A stretch of 64,000 nucleotides of DNA from Bryopsis sp. KO-2023 (taxonomy: Eukaryota; Chlorophyta; Ulvophyceae; Bryopsidales; Bryopsidaceae): assembly GCA_030272585.1 (NCBI GenBank), contig BSYQ01000011.1, forward strand, positions 930,001-994,000. The letters are read 5' to 3'. The notes below the pieces were generated by a model, which worked only from the letters and a program-made list of their open reading frames with translations, was not told the origin of the DNA and ran no database searches. The first letter of the stretch is position 1. Each line of letters begins with the position of its first letter. Below are positions 11,680-22,548 of the stretch, piece by piece. The translations under genes and the position numbers were made by a program.

Positions 11680-11850
11680 TCAGAAATCGTAGCTTTTACA
11701 CTCTGCAATGCAATTCATCATCTCTTGGGAAAACTGTATTGTGGATTGTATTGCAGAACCCATCGAATCGATTCTGGACATATTCTGCGAAATGGCACTT
11801 CCTAGTTTCAGGGCAAATTCAGCACATCTCAAAGGCAAAATTTGCGGGCA
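11680..11850 (-). CDS. Possible 3'-terminal exon of an unrecognised gene
   Basis: On the minus strand an acceptor-like CCTTTGAG is followed by about 55 open codons that are helical and polar (including KLGSAISQNMSRIDSMGSA), a TGA at 11680-11682, and an overlapping AATAAA directly after the stop. This looks like the end of a coding region, but an internal donor (GAGT|GTAAAAG) could instead splice it onto the exons at 9.9-11.6 kb. No family was recognised. Confidence 0.3.
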   Translation of the reverse strand, partial: CPQILPLRCAEFALKLGSAISQNMSRIDSMGSAIQSTIQFSQEMMNCIAECKSYDF

Positions 11851-11859
11851 GTCCAGATA

Positions 11860-12944
11860 GGGTTTTTTTTTTGGGGGGGGGGGGGGGAAGATGGAAAAAC
11901 ATAATCCATTGGCCTGTCGATCAGTTTTCAAAATTTTTGCTTTGGATAGCACTTCGAAATTGGAGCACACAAAAAGAGGAAACAGCAAAATCAAAGTCCC
12001 AACGAAAAAAAAAAAAGAGAAAAAGAAGGTTAAAAAACACGATAAAATATAAAAAGATACAGAAGACATAATTATCGAAAAACGCAACCTTCCCGAAAAC
12101 TCCGAAACACCTTTTTTTTCCCAAAAAGAAAAAAACCCTGACACAACTTGCTGACTTGGAAATCAATTCGAACCTCTCTTTACCCACCACCACCAACTTC
12201 CCCTGAACTCCACAAACCCACAAAGCCAAAAAAGCAAGTTTTTTTTTGTTTCTTTTTTCTTCCCTTATGGATGCTATTTTCACAACCCACACCAGGAAGA
12301 GAAAAAAAAAAAGCAAAAAACTCCATATGAGATAATTTGATAATGAAATTATTCACATCCCAAACATCTCCTCGGCTTTTGTCAGTGAACAAAACCCAGC
12401 GTTAACCCCCCCCCCCCCTCATCCTTGATCGACTTATTACACAAAAAAAATTATTCAATTCAAAATCTTCCCCCCCCCAAACTTTTTCTGACCATTATCC
12501 TCTTTTTCCGTTTTCTGCCCAGTTTTTTCAGGACAGCCACAAATCAATTAGTCAACCAATGAATTTTTTTGACCTTCGATTCACACCATGGAAATTTGCA
12601 TAGACAACAGTAAATACATGATTTTTTTTTTTCTCTTTTCTTGATTCTCCTTTGGTTTTCTTTTCCACTTTTTTTGAAAAGGGAGGGGAAAAACTTGCCA
12701 TGGTAAACCCAGAAATGGAGCAAAGCTATCTTCCTCCCCTCACCCCCCCCCCCCCTTCCCTTTTCCAAGGAAAAGAAAAGGACAAAATTCCCACGAAAAA
12801 TTCGCCTGGAACCCAGCCTTCCGATCTCCTTCAACATCCCTTCACCATTTCGGCCAGTTTTGGCCCCAAGTTGAGAAAACTCACGTGCAAGCCATGAAAA
12901 AACACATTCTTTCCCGAAAATTCGACACGAAAAAGATTCCCTGG
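11860..12944. other. Unassigned low-complexity stretch
   Basis: Dominated by T, A, C and G homopolymers, including T10G15 at 11863-11887 and C runs near 12404 and 12742. The minus-strand frames crossing it are Lys/Phe-rich shadows of poly-purine/poly-pyrimidine DNA. It probably contains the 3' UTR of the FRA10AC1-like gene. Confidence 0.5.
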
Positions 12945-14756
12945 CTACTCAAACATGCCTTCCAAGCAATCCTCCATCCAATCGTCCAAACTCATTTTCT
13001 CGCCCCCCCCCTCCCCCTCGTTGCTCCGATTCTTTTCCCCTCTTCTTTTCTTTTTCGCCCCACCGCCCCCCTTCTCTCTCCCCCTCTCCTTCCTTTTCTT
13101 TTTTAGATCTCGATGCTTCTTGGCTTTACCGTTTTCATTCACAGCTTTCCTTACGGCAGCCGTCGCCCTTTCCCTTTTGTAGTTCATTTTCCCTGCGCAC
13201 TCCCCACACAGCCGGGCCTTCACCAAGGTTTGCTTCCGGTCGCCCCCCTCCATGTATACGAAATTCACTTCGTAGCTGGATAACTCATGGTATTCCTTCA
13301 AACACCCTTTTCCACCGCACTGAAATTGACCTTTTCCCTCCACCACCTCGGCCTCCGTTCTCCATCGCATTCCCAAACATCCATACTTGTATCTGCGAAA
13401 CAAATTCAAATTCAAATTCTCGGTCGAACATTGATTTTCTCTGTTCAACAATCAGATTTCCACCGGCGAAGAAAGAACCAACAGAGGTATTTTACGTATA
13501 AAAAAAGTAAAACTCCCTTGAATTCTGCATGACTTTTTTTGATACGCTTGGCAGAGCGCTCCCTTCTTGCTAAAAAGGTAAAATACGACTCAGAATTGAA
13601 CAATCTTTCATTCATGTAATGTAATGTAGATAGGAATCGCATTTTTCCATTCTACTTTCTGACAGACATGGTGATATCCCCCAAAAGGCTATGATCCCAG
13701 GACCCGATGGACAGAAAATTTCCACAAGCATCGAACAAATGGACAATCAAACCAATTCGTTTTTTTTTTCTTGGCGATCCAAAGAAAAACCAACAAGATG
13801 TTTCATAAACATTAAAGACTTACAGGTTTATTTACTCATCAAATAATAATAATAATGTAACAATAATAATAATATCCTGCATATTTCATATACGGTTCAC
13901 AAATACTCACAGTGACAAGTCCACGATGCAGTATTCTCTGAACAACCGGTCGTAGTACTTTTTGGCTAGTCGAACTTCCCACGAATTTGAACAATCATCA
14001 TCCTCTGTCCGGACAAATCTTCGACAAAAAGAAAAACACACACACACACAGCCTTTTGGCATGCATCGAAGGATTCGTATTTCACGTCGAAAGAAAAAAG
14101 GAAAAAGAGAAAGAAAAAAAAGCTTGGGGATTTCACTTTTGAATCGATTCTCGTTTTTTTCACTCATTCGAGCACCGATGGTTGAATCCAGGGTTAGAAT
14201 TTATTGAACAATTATCATTGGTGAGTACGGAGCATCAACATAGTGGACTGGAAGCAGAGTTTCTTTCCAGTTTTCCCTATTGTCTTTGTTTCTAAAAGTG
14301 ATTTTTGTGCCATGTTCGGGAGGCAATGGATGCACTGGACATGGGCAGCTTCCCAGAAACTTCCGGTTCTCAGATATTTCTCAGCCTAAAAGAAGAAGAA
14401 AAAACCCTCCCATACATGCTGAATTTCCCTTCAAAATACGTTGCCCGGGCCGGAAATTTGAACTGCACTGTTCCAAGCTGCGAAGCAACAGCACGAATAC
14501 GTTGATATCGGCGTCAAGCAATGCCGATAAAACTCCCCCATGTACATAAATCAAAGCTTTACTCGATCCCTGGCCGTAAGAAATACCTGTGGCCATCTCG
14601 AAGAGCGGCAACGTCGTCCGTCGTCAGCAGCCCAACGTTTGGTTGACGTCCCGCGGCTCCGTTCGGTTGCTGGCTTCCATCGCGATCACCAAGATATCGC
14701 CCGATCAACTTACGATGACGATCGTAAGGTTCCAGATCCTTCAGGTCGCCCTCCAT
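12945..14756 (-). CDS. FRA10AC1 homologue, 3 exons
   Basis: Nuclear protein family named after the human gene at the folate-sensitive fragile site FRA10A; the precise molecular role is not established. Exons (minus) 14756-14587, 14018-13911, 13392-12945; 241 aa. Conserved blocks in order: YDRHRKLIGRYL, VAALRDGHRFVRTEDDD, SWEVRLAKKYYDRLFREYCI, GMRWRTEAEVVEGKGQFQCG, SSYEVNFVYMEGGDRKQTLV, KARLCGECAGKMNYKRE. Four Cys in CGGKGC and CGEC could bind a metal. A long Lys/Arg/Glu low-complexity tail ends in an acidic DDWMEDCLEGMFE, which matches the end of the human protein. The boundary GHR|FVRTE joins in phase exactly where the human protein reads NHRFLW. The start ATG follows an open upstream stretch, so an extra 5' exon is possible. 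Confidence 0.9.
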
Positions 14757-14930
14757 GCACTCAATAAGTTTCGAGAAAAAAACAAGTTTTGTGAATGCCC
14801 TGCTGCTCACGAAAATATCTCAAAAAGAGTGGGGGACACGGAGTGGAAGGTGACGCAACAATTTCTGTTAATGATCTCGTAATAACGCTGTAAGAATGAG
14901 ACGTGCTGTCATCCCCCCCCCCCCCCCAGT

Positions 14931-15139
14931 TCATCCCCACCATGGTTGGGATGCTTTGGAGGGGGCTGGACAGTGAATTCGCTCCTTGCAGCCACAACGA
15001 ACCAGCTGCTGAACGTTGAGATCTGTCTCGAAACGCACCATGTAAGGCATCGAATCGTTCGGAGCGTTCATACGCGTCAGGGTGGCTCCAACTCGTTGCG
15101 TGAATGGCTCAGCAAACGAACCAGAAACTGAGCACGACA
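14931..15139 (-). CDS. Possible terminal exon of an unrecognised gene
   Basis: An open minus-strand frame with good residue balance (RVGATLTRMNAPNDSMPYMV, RFETDLNVQQLVRCGCKE) follows an acceptor-like GTGCTCAG at about 15140 and ends at TGA 14931. Upstream on the same strand, 15480-15690 and 15780-15960 are also open (including NVVFEGTSQTNWLECGHMGR), so a gene may span 14.9-16.3 kb. Competing frames are open too, and I recognise no family. Confidence 0.25.
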
Positions 15140-15842
15140 ATCTCGACCAGAGGGGCCAATCCAGAGGCTGACCATAAACTCAGTGTTGCTTTCCAAATAT
15201 TTATCTATAGTGGCTCTAACGCCGTCATGTGCACCTGATTGGGGAAGGGCATGGCCAACCTAATCACCATAAAATTCAACCAAACATTCCATTCGTGCTG
15301 TGATGGTTGCAGCCCGCACGACAGTGCTTCTGTCCACCCTCCTTGTTTCAATGTTCACTTCATGCGTTGGTTCCAAAACGTTGTTTTTCTCCGCTATGTT
15401 AATGCACCCATTTTCATACTCATGGTTGACTGGATGTTAGCCGGGTGCAAGGATAAAACGTCTTCATGATGTGTTTGAAAACACCTTTTGGTAAGGTCAC
15501 GATCCGCTTGTCAAGAAGCAACCCTGTGGAACACCTCACTTTAAAACCCAACAATATTCTTCCCCATACCAGATCGCAAATAAGCTTTGGCTTGGCATAT
15601 TGTTGAGAACCACTAGTCCACCCAAACCAAGAGTCACTTCTTATATGCATCACAACAAATAACCAGGACTCCCTCAAAAGAAGATTCACTGAATATCTAA
15701 ACGACCCTCTGCCAAACTAGCGCTACAATCAAACCCAGCCTAAGAGATCGTCCGCTGTTTTATTAAAAAGTCCATCTGCTGATCCGTAGAGTATAAGGTC
15801 GGATCAGTGTTTTTGTCTTTTCCCTTCCTCGTTCATCGAGAA

Positions 15843-15933
15843 GTGTTGAATTCACATTTCTACAGTGAAAAGTACGACCCATGTGGCCACATTCCAACCA
15901 ATTGGTTTGCGAAGTCCCTTCAAATACCACATT
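15843..15933. repeat. Dispersed repeat shared with 60.7 kb, copy A
   Basis: Contains GTTGAATTCAC, ACGACCC, ATTCCAACCA and AAGTCCCTTCAAATACCACA in that order. The same four blocks occur in the same order at 60691-60750 with short indels between them; the last block is 20 bp and identical in both. This is a diverged repeat or a fragment of a mobile element of unknown type. Confidence 0.5.
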
Positions 15934-16016
15934 AACGTGATATCTTGAGCTAAGTATCGAGCTGAGGAGGAGCCATCTCAATCCATGGTCTGATTGTTCG
16001 ATGGCAGAGCTTCCAG

Positions 16017-16037
16017 ACACACACACACACACACACA
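16017..16037. repeat. (CA)n microsatellite
   Basis: About ten CA units just left of the inverted repeat at 16071-16138. Confidence 0.95.
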
Positions 16038-16070
16038 ATGGTGAGAAGCATGGATCGCCGCCAAGTCCCA

Positions 16071-16138
16071 GTGTTGGGAATTCTGCTGGTTACTTTCTTT
16101 TCTTTAGTAAAAGTCGTGGCGGCTGGAATTCCCAACAC
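16071..16138. repeat. Perfect 13-bp inverted repeat
   Basis: GTGTTGGGAATTC at 16071-16083 is the exact reverse complement of GAATTCCCAACAC at 16126-16138, with a 42-nt spacer. It may form a hairpin in either transcript or mark the ends of a short element. Function unknown. Confidence 0.8.
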
Positions 16139-16504
16139 CGCTTGTTGTTGTTGTGGCGGCTGAGAGATGATGGTCAGGAAAAATGCTGAAAACACTGGGA
16201 AGGAACACTCTTGCATATGGCCACTTTTTTTTTTCAAAGGCAAAGAATGCACTCCCACATGTATTTGGCGCATTTCGGGATTTAATGATGCATGTCCGTC
16301 ATCCAGATTTCGATGTTTCTGTCAATTCGCCGCCGCGTCGTACGACAGACTCCTGGAATCGTGTCACGTGTACAAAGGCGCCTTGTTTTTCGTTGCGTGC
16401 CACACCTGCAAACACACCTTTCGAGCCTTCTTTCGTTTTTTTCGAGCCGTTTTTTTTTCTGTCGTCGACCCAAACTGCGAACCTGCCGAAACACCGCGAG
16501 AAAC

Positions 16505-16945
16505 ATGCCGAGAAGAAACAGAATCCTGACGTACCGCACCAAGACATACGAGCAGAGCCTGCTGACGATCCCAGAGGAACCGAGTGAGACTCCGCCACCG
16601 CCGCCGCCACCGCCGACGAGCTTGGCGGGACTTTTCTCGCTTTGGTCGTCCACGCCGGCTCCGACTCCGGTAAAGACGGAAGCGAACGTCAAAAAGGGAA
16701 GCGAGGAAAAAAAAGAATCCCCTGGCCATGGCCTGTCGACTGAAAAAAAGCCGACGTCTTTGCGCTTCGCAGGCCACGCTTCCGTGCCCGTCGCCTTGCA
16801 TCCAAAAGGGGAGAAGAAAGGAAAGGTGTATTCCGAGGATGAGCTGCAGAGATTCCGAAAAAAAAGAACCATTTCCGTCGTTTACGTTGTTGGTGAAGAA
16901 AACTCGGAGCCCAGCCAGGGCAGGAACAAGCGTCGAAAGGTGTAG
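16505..16945 (+). CDS. Small basic, probably nuclear protein of unknown function, single exon
   Basis: 146 aa from ATG 16505 to TAG 16943-16945. The N-terminus is basic (MPRRNRILTYRTKTYEQSL), followed by a Pro run (eight consecutive Pro), a Ser/Pro/Thr stretch, a Lys/Glu-rich linker and a basic end NKRRKV that resembles a nuclear localisation signal. The segment KGKVYSEDELQRFRKKRT is the most structured part. No domain was recognised. The open frame extends upstream through a more GC-rich region, but this ATG is the first with a sensible protein after it. The reverse strand is also open here, which is expected for this composition, so the call is moderate. Its lack of introns contrasts with most neighbours. 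Confidence 0.5.
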   Translation: MPRRNRILTYRTKTYEQSLLTIPEEPSETPPPPPPPPTSLAGLFSLWSSTPAPTPVKTEANVKKGSEEKKESPGHGLSTEKKPTSLRFAGHASVPVALHPKGEKKGKVYSEDELQRFRKKRTISVVYVVGEENSEPSQGRNKRRKV

Positions 16946-18860
16946 CTTCGTTCTTTCAAAAAAAAAAAAAATCGAAAAAAAATTGGGTTCTGTTTTGGTG
17001 GGCTTCTTCGGAGTTTGGAGTGGAGGGGGCAGGGTTTGAAAAACTGCACTAGTAGCGCGCTACTAAACTTATAAGTTTCGAGGAAATTCATCCAAACTAA
17101 TTTTCTGGCAGCCCCTCTTTTTTCAATGGATCGAAAAACAACGAGAGTTTCATGAAGCACCCCCGTTCTCCCTATTCTGCTTGATGTCACACTGTGAAAA
17201 GCCAGAAAACAAGGGGGGAAACCTTTCCCCATCCGATTCCTTCAAAGCAAACAAGTTGACAACAACGATTTTCCAGCACTCGGGCCAGCCTGGGCGAAAA
17301 GCAATTCCAGTGCGTTCCCAAAGCAACCTCAAGTTCGTGGACGAGGGAAGACAAGGGTGGCGGCTGCCTTTTTCTCAACCTTTCTGTTTTTCCCTCGAAA
17401 CACAGGGCTCCTTTTCAGGGTTTTGGATGTTTTTCAGTGATCAAAGCTCGATCGATTGCTTGCTTGTAGGATTTACATGAAGTTCATGAAAGAGCATGTT
17501 TGCGCTGACTTCTTGCAACTTTGACTTTGAGTTTACGAATCCGGGCATCAGCCAAACCTGCCAGCATCCATCAAAAGTAAACGAAAAGTAAAGTAGAAAC
17601 TCGGCAAACAAGGTACCAGGCAGAATGCAGCAAAAGAAGAACGAAGGCTGCTTGATAAAGAAAGAAAACCCCCCGATTGAGCCTAAGAATCCGAGGATAT
17701 CGTGGAAGTGGCGTTTGAGAGGTCTTGGGGTTTTCGAACCAAGGTACATATCGAATTGGTTTTCGCATATATCGTGGAGAAACAATTCTGACCGGGTCCG
17801 TAGAGTGGATCGTAGCGACTAGGATTACGATTCGGCGAGGGTACGAATCCTGCTCTCCACATTTTTGTTTTCACACAACAAAGAGCACCAAGCAGCCCTC
17901 GACCTGCCTCAGCTTCTGCAGTCTTTCTTTCAAACGAAGTCAAACAGAGTTCGACAAAATACTCACTCTGTCTTGATGATCCAAATCACCGTGATGGCAG
18001 TTCAAACCAGGATAAAAACCCCGTTTGATATTTGTCGTTATGGTGGCGCTCTTCGAATATGGCTGTCGCGACCAACGGTCTACCCCACCAAAAAAAAAAA
18101 GACAAAGATGATGAAATTCGTATTCCACTGTAGTTTTTCTGATATGATGATGTGTCGCTTTCTGGGGGTCAAAACGCCAGGAATCTTTTATGGCTTTTTA
18201 TCCACACAGGGTTAAGGGTCCTGATAGTTTACAGACTGGGAATTTCCGTTCTAAGTTGAAACTATCCCATAAATTATTACTCAGGGTTCATCAAAACTGC
18301 AGGACACGATTCTTGAAGATTTCTTGCTTTTTTTTCCACATCTTCAAGTCAGATCAGAAAAATTCAGAATTAATCGATGATTAAAAAAACAAAAAGCAAT
18401 GAGATGTGCTTAAAATTTCCACGAACTCAAAGCTTTACATTTCGCTTGCCGAAAATAAAAATCTCGGGAAAATTTTAGATTTTGCTTGATGACGTTATCA
18501 ACACACCTTCCTGAGTTTCAAAAACTTTTCTTTGAGGTTTTTTCTTCCTGAATTCCCTTTTCCTTGTTCGATTAATTCCGTTCTTCCGGGGAAGATTGGG
18601 GGCCCAATCTGCTCATCAAGGTTGCCCTTGTTTGAAACTATGACAGGTCTTGTCAACACAATTCGCATCCAAAGAAATAGATCATTACAGTCTTGTTCAC
18701 ACCCCTTTTGTTCCCTCTAATTCCCGCAACCACCATACCGAATTCGACCAGTCAAAACTGTATAACTGTATTACTGGCAACTGCACAAACTAATTTACAA
18801 GCTGACCCGCTCCTTGAAACAGTCCACTGTTCGTTTGAACTGTGCCTGGACACAGGCAAT
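16946..18860. other. Unassigned region
   Basis: Contains overlapping open frames on both strands, for example on the minus strand at 17571-17860 (YDPLYGPGQNCFSTIYAKTN in one frame, YMRKPIRYVPWFENPKTSQT in another), but I could not choose between frames or build a spliced model. A tRNA-like stretch near 17790-17866 was considered and rejected. Confidence 0.35.
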
Positions 18861-18865
18861 GTTTT

Positions 18866-19743
18866 TCAGTGGTAATTTCTATCCTGCTGCGGCCAACAGA
18901 AATAAAGCTCAACGACTGTCGTTGACGCGCGTTGCATGTTTTTCAGTAGTTTGTCGAGCTGGTACATTGCTTCGGCATCTTTGTAAACCTGTAAGACTGG
19001 CAGCCCAACTTCCAATTTGAGGGAGGAGACTGACCAAAATGGATTGAAACGAATGCTTGGTTGTGTTTCAGTCTCCTCCCATTGTTTTCCCAACAAACTC
19101 GATCAAAACGTCCCCGCAATTCGTTGATGGTTTGGATTCGTTCTACTGCAAACCTTTTCCAATCGACTGTTCTTTTCTTGTTTTTACCTCCTTGCAAAGA
19201 AAAAAATGTATGGACCACATAGAGTCAAGCTTGCGTCGCCTGCCATTCAAGTTATCATTGATTTTGTTTTCGACGCTCAATCAGCCGCCCTTTCTGTTTT
19301 CGTTTCGAAAACCAACAAAAAAATTTGTTTCCATTTCCGGACGCCATGCAATATTTTCTATTGGTGGGGCTCCATTTTCTGTTAACACTGAAGCTTTTTC
19401 CAACTCACACACTTTTGTCCTGTAGATCCTCCAAAGAGTGAATTCCCAGCTGAATCCATTTCTGAAATGGGTTTTGTAGAACCCCGAACACAACTGAGCG
19501 ACGTGTTTAAAAAACAGAACAGTCCAAACGAAACTGTATGGGGTGTGACGGCTTTTCAACCAGCCACAATAGAGATACCTGTTGAAGAACTCGGCGTATT
19601 GTGTAAAAGAGATGGAGGTGGCCATCGCTTTCTTCCATATTAACAAGCTTTCCACGGGAGCTTTGACTTTGTATGAACTTTTCCGCAACCGATGTTTCCT
19701 GCTGCTGGAGGGATCTAACAATCCTCCATCTTTTGGCATTCAA
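18866..19743 (-). CDS. Possible exons of an unrecognised gene
   Basis: Minus-strand segments bounded by plausible splice signals: 19727-19577 (two frames open, ending CAACAG|GTATCT), about 19523-19430 (after CGCTCAG), about 19150-19040 (including ERIQTINELRGRFDRVCWEN) and about 18995-18900 (VYKDAEAMYQLDKLLKNMQR). They are helical and polar, and could be a coiled-coil or helical-bundle protein, but exon phases could not be reconciled and no family was recognised. Confidence 0.3.
19021..19080. repeat. Perfect 13-bp inverted repeat
   Basis: GGGAGGAGACTGA at 19021-19033 pairs exactly with TCAGTCTCCTCCC at 19068-19080 across a 34-nt spacer. It falls within the putative minus-strand exon cluster at 18.9-19.7 kb. 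Confidence 0.8.
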
Positions 19744-22548
19744 AGGTTCGATCTTATTTTCAAATCAAGAAAAATATATTTATTCTGAAAAAGTTTTTTT
19801 AAAATTGCAGTCATCCCCCTTCATCCGAAATCAATGAGGTGCGTATGTACATGGATATACTCGGCCAGCTCCTTCATAAAAAAGGGTTCTTTCAATTTGT
19901 TGGATGATGAAACTGAGCAAGCAAAAAAATGATCCCAAGAAATTTCGGTTGGGTGAGTTTTTTTATTCCTCATCTATTTTACGGGCATGACTGTTGTACT
20001 CCCCATCCATCATGCAAGCAAAGAAATCAAGATATTTAAGCCACCCATCGTTCAAAATCAGCGTCGTTCAAAAACGACCTCGACCTCGGAGGCTCCGTCT
20101 ATTGCTCGTTCGATGTTCTGCAATTAAGAAACAAAAACCAATGTTCTGTCGAATGCAACTTTTGACAACAGTTGGCCTGACAGCCGGTCCTGATTGGTCC
20201 CGGTCTTTGAGCCGGTCTTGGACATTCCGAAACGTTCTGCACATTCGCCGTTTGTACTGAAATGGTCGCACACAAATTCCCCTTTGCAAAGACGGGGTCA
20301 CACGCTATGAAGTGCCCATCTTCGTCTTTCAATCGGTCTCTGGAGCAATCGATTGAGATGTTCATGTGATGAAGGGCAGGAAGTCCAAGTGTAGAACTTG
20401 TACAGTGTTCTGTGGAAATAAATTGTTCGGTAGACCGCCATGGTCCAACCTCCACTTCGAGTTCAGTAACACCACGTTCAAGAAGTATGTTTTAGAAGAT
20501 GAATTTCATGACCACTTCGATTACCCAACTTTTTTTTAACAATCAGGATGCACTTCCCAGATCTGATTTTTTTTTTCATGTTTCTTTTGTTGATTCTATC
20601 AGTCAGGAAGGGTTTGAGGTTTTCCTTGGACGATGTCTTGAATTTTTCAAAAAAAGAAAAAAAAATCAAACAAAAGATTTTTTTTCCCCACAAAGTGGTG
20701 GCCTACCACCACTAGGTTTGTTTCTTTTCCATTATTGGGGACGATCAATTGCGATTCATAGCAACCGCATGAATTTCTTTCCTTTTTTTCTTTTTGTTAC
20801 AACACCAGCCTGGCGATCGCTTCCCCCACATATGGAAGAATGTATATTTCATCAAGACACCATTCACTAGGGAAAATAGAAACGAACGTCGAAAACATTC
20901 TTTTATTTAGATTTCCGCAAGAAAGAAAAACCTATATTGTAAATATTTACCCACCCAAAGCGAACCCCCGACTTTTCCATCCAGAGTTGCAGGAGAAAAA
21001 AAAATTCCTCTGCAATTCCTACCCAATCACAACAAAGCTATGTGTATTTCCAAACAGATAATTATCTATTTGCACACATACGTTTTAAGCTCCCCTTTTT
21101 CTTTCGAGAATTCACACGAAACGAAATCTTCTTTTTTTCACCATGCATCAAACTCATATTGACCAGCAACTCCACCTCCTCCCTCACACTCTTTTTTTTT
21201 TTCACGAAAGAAAATCCCACACAAACAAAACGAAAACGACTACCAAGCAAAAGGATCTCGATATTACAATAAGAATTGCCGCACCACCACAACCTTTTTT
21301 TTCTTTTCCTCTCCTATTTAAATCAAAGAAAATAAACAAACAAACTACATCCACAAAACAAGCAGCATGGTAAAATTTCTTTCCCAGAAACCCTGAGTTT
21401 TTTCGAAACATCCTCAAGCCGATACAGATTCTTTTTCCTTTTTTTTTTTTTTTTTTTTTTTAATTCAACAAGCCCTTCCCCTTAAAACCACAAAAAAAAG
21501 CACTACTTCACAGATCGCAACACCTCCATTCTCTCCCTTGAACTACACCCAAACAAAAAACATCAAGCCAAAAACTCATTTTTTTTTCCGGATATTTACC
21601 TTGCCAAAGTGTCACCTTGCTTGATAGACATAATCTGAACTAAGCTCCCTGACCCCTCCCCCCCCCCCCACCCTTTTTTTTTTTTTTTTTTTTCGGCTTA
21701 TTAATTTCATAATGAGAAACAAACCCCTAAAGTGAATAGGCTTGGATTAAATGTTTTTTTGTTTTTTTTCACGACCACAATGCAAAAGAGCTCTGTGCGA
21801 GGAAACAATCAAAATGTAGTAAAATGTATATTTATATAGATATATATCTGTCGTTTGTATATATATATATGCCAGATAATCGAAAGAAGAAAATTTCTGT
21901 AGGACTTTTTTTTTCCAGCTTCAGTGAGAACCCCACGGGAAAAGGATCAAGCAGCTGCATTGGGAAAGTTATTTATGTACGTAACTGTATGTCTGTCATA
22001 CATATTGCACTCCAAATATTAAGCAAATTTCAATAAATCTCTCTCTCTCTTTTTTTTTTTTTTTTTTTCGGGGGGTTTGCTTCCAGAATGACTGTAGTCG
22101 AGCCGAAGAGGAAAAAAAAAAAAAGATAAGACAGAAAGGAAACAGGATCAAGAGTACTTGCTTCTTGCTGATTTTTTTTCTTCTTTTTTCTTTTCCTTTT
22201 GTTTAAAAAAAAAAAGAAATCACTTGACCCTCGTCTCGCCCTTATTGATTTCTCCTGCTTTATCATCTCTTTTTTTTTTCTTTTTTTTCTCTGTCAGTCA
22301 ATACTTCGGCTTCTATTTTATCAGTCCATCACAAAGGTGGTTTGTTAAAAACTCGACCACCGCCGATATTCGATCAAAACTTTTTGCCAATGCCACCTCC
22401 TAACCCTTGCTTCTTTTTTTTTCCTTCGTGCAAAGAAAAAACTTCCCTGAACCTTTCCTTCTTTGAGGAAAAGAAGAGAGGCGGGTGGGGCAAGGGGTAG
22501 AAAAAAATGTCAATGGCCGCCCCCTGCTGTCAGACGCAAACTCCATCA
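19744..22548. other. Unassigned A/T-rich region downstream of the receptor gene
   Basis: T/A homopolymers and C runs (about 21655-21693, 22041-22068) predominate. A minus-strand open stretch at 20099-20455 starts near an ACCATGG context (ATG about 20441) but has several competing frames. The segment nearest 22548 should contain the receptor 3' UTR. Confidence 0.4.

Noticed and set aside
13000-13180. Pyrimidine-rich plus-strand ORF (Pro/Ser/Phe-rich)
   Set aside because: It is the complement of the Lys/Arg/Glu tail of the FRA10AC1-like protein.
17774-17866. tRNA-like stretch on the plus strand: GGTACGAATCC (one base off box B), GTAGAGTGG (box A-like), GTGGAGA/TCTCCAC ends and a T5 terminator
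   Set aside because: The D and anticodon arms cannot be folded (the only local stem is ATCGTA/TACGAT with an 11-nt loop) and the 87-nt span does not fit a normal or long-variable-arm tRNA.
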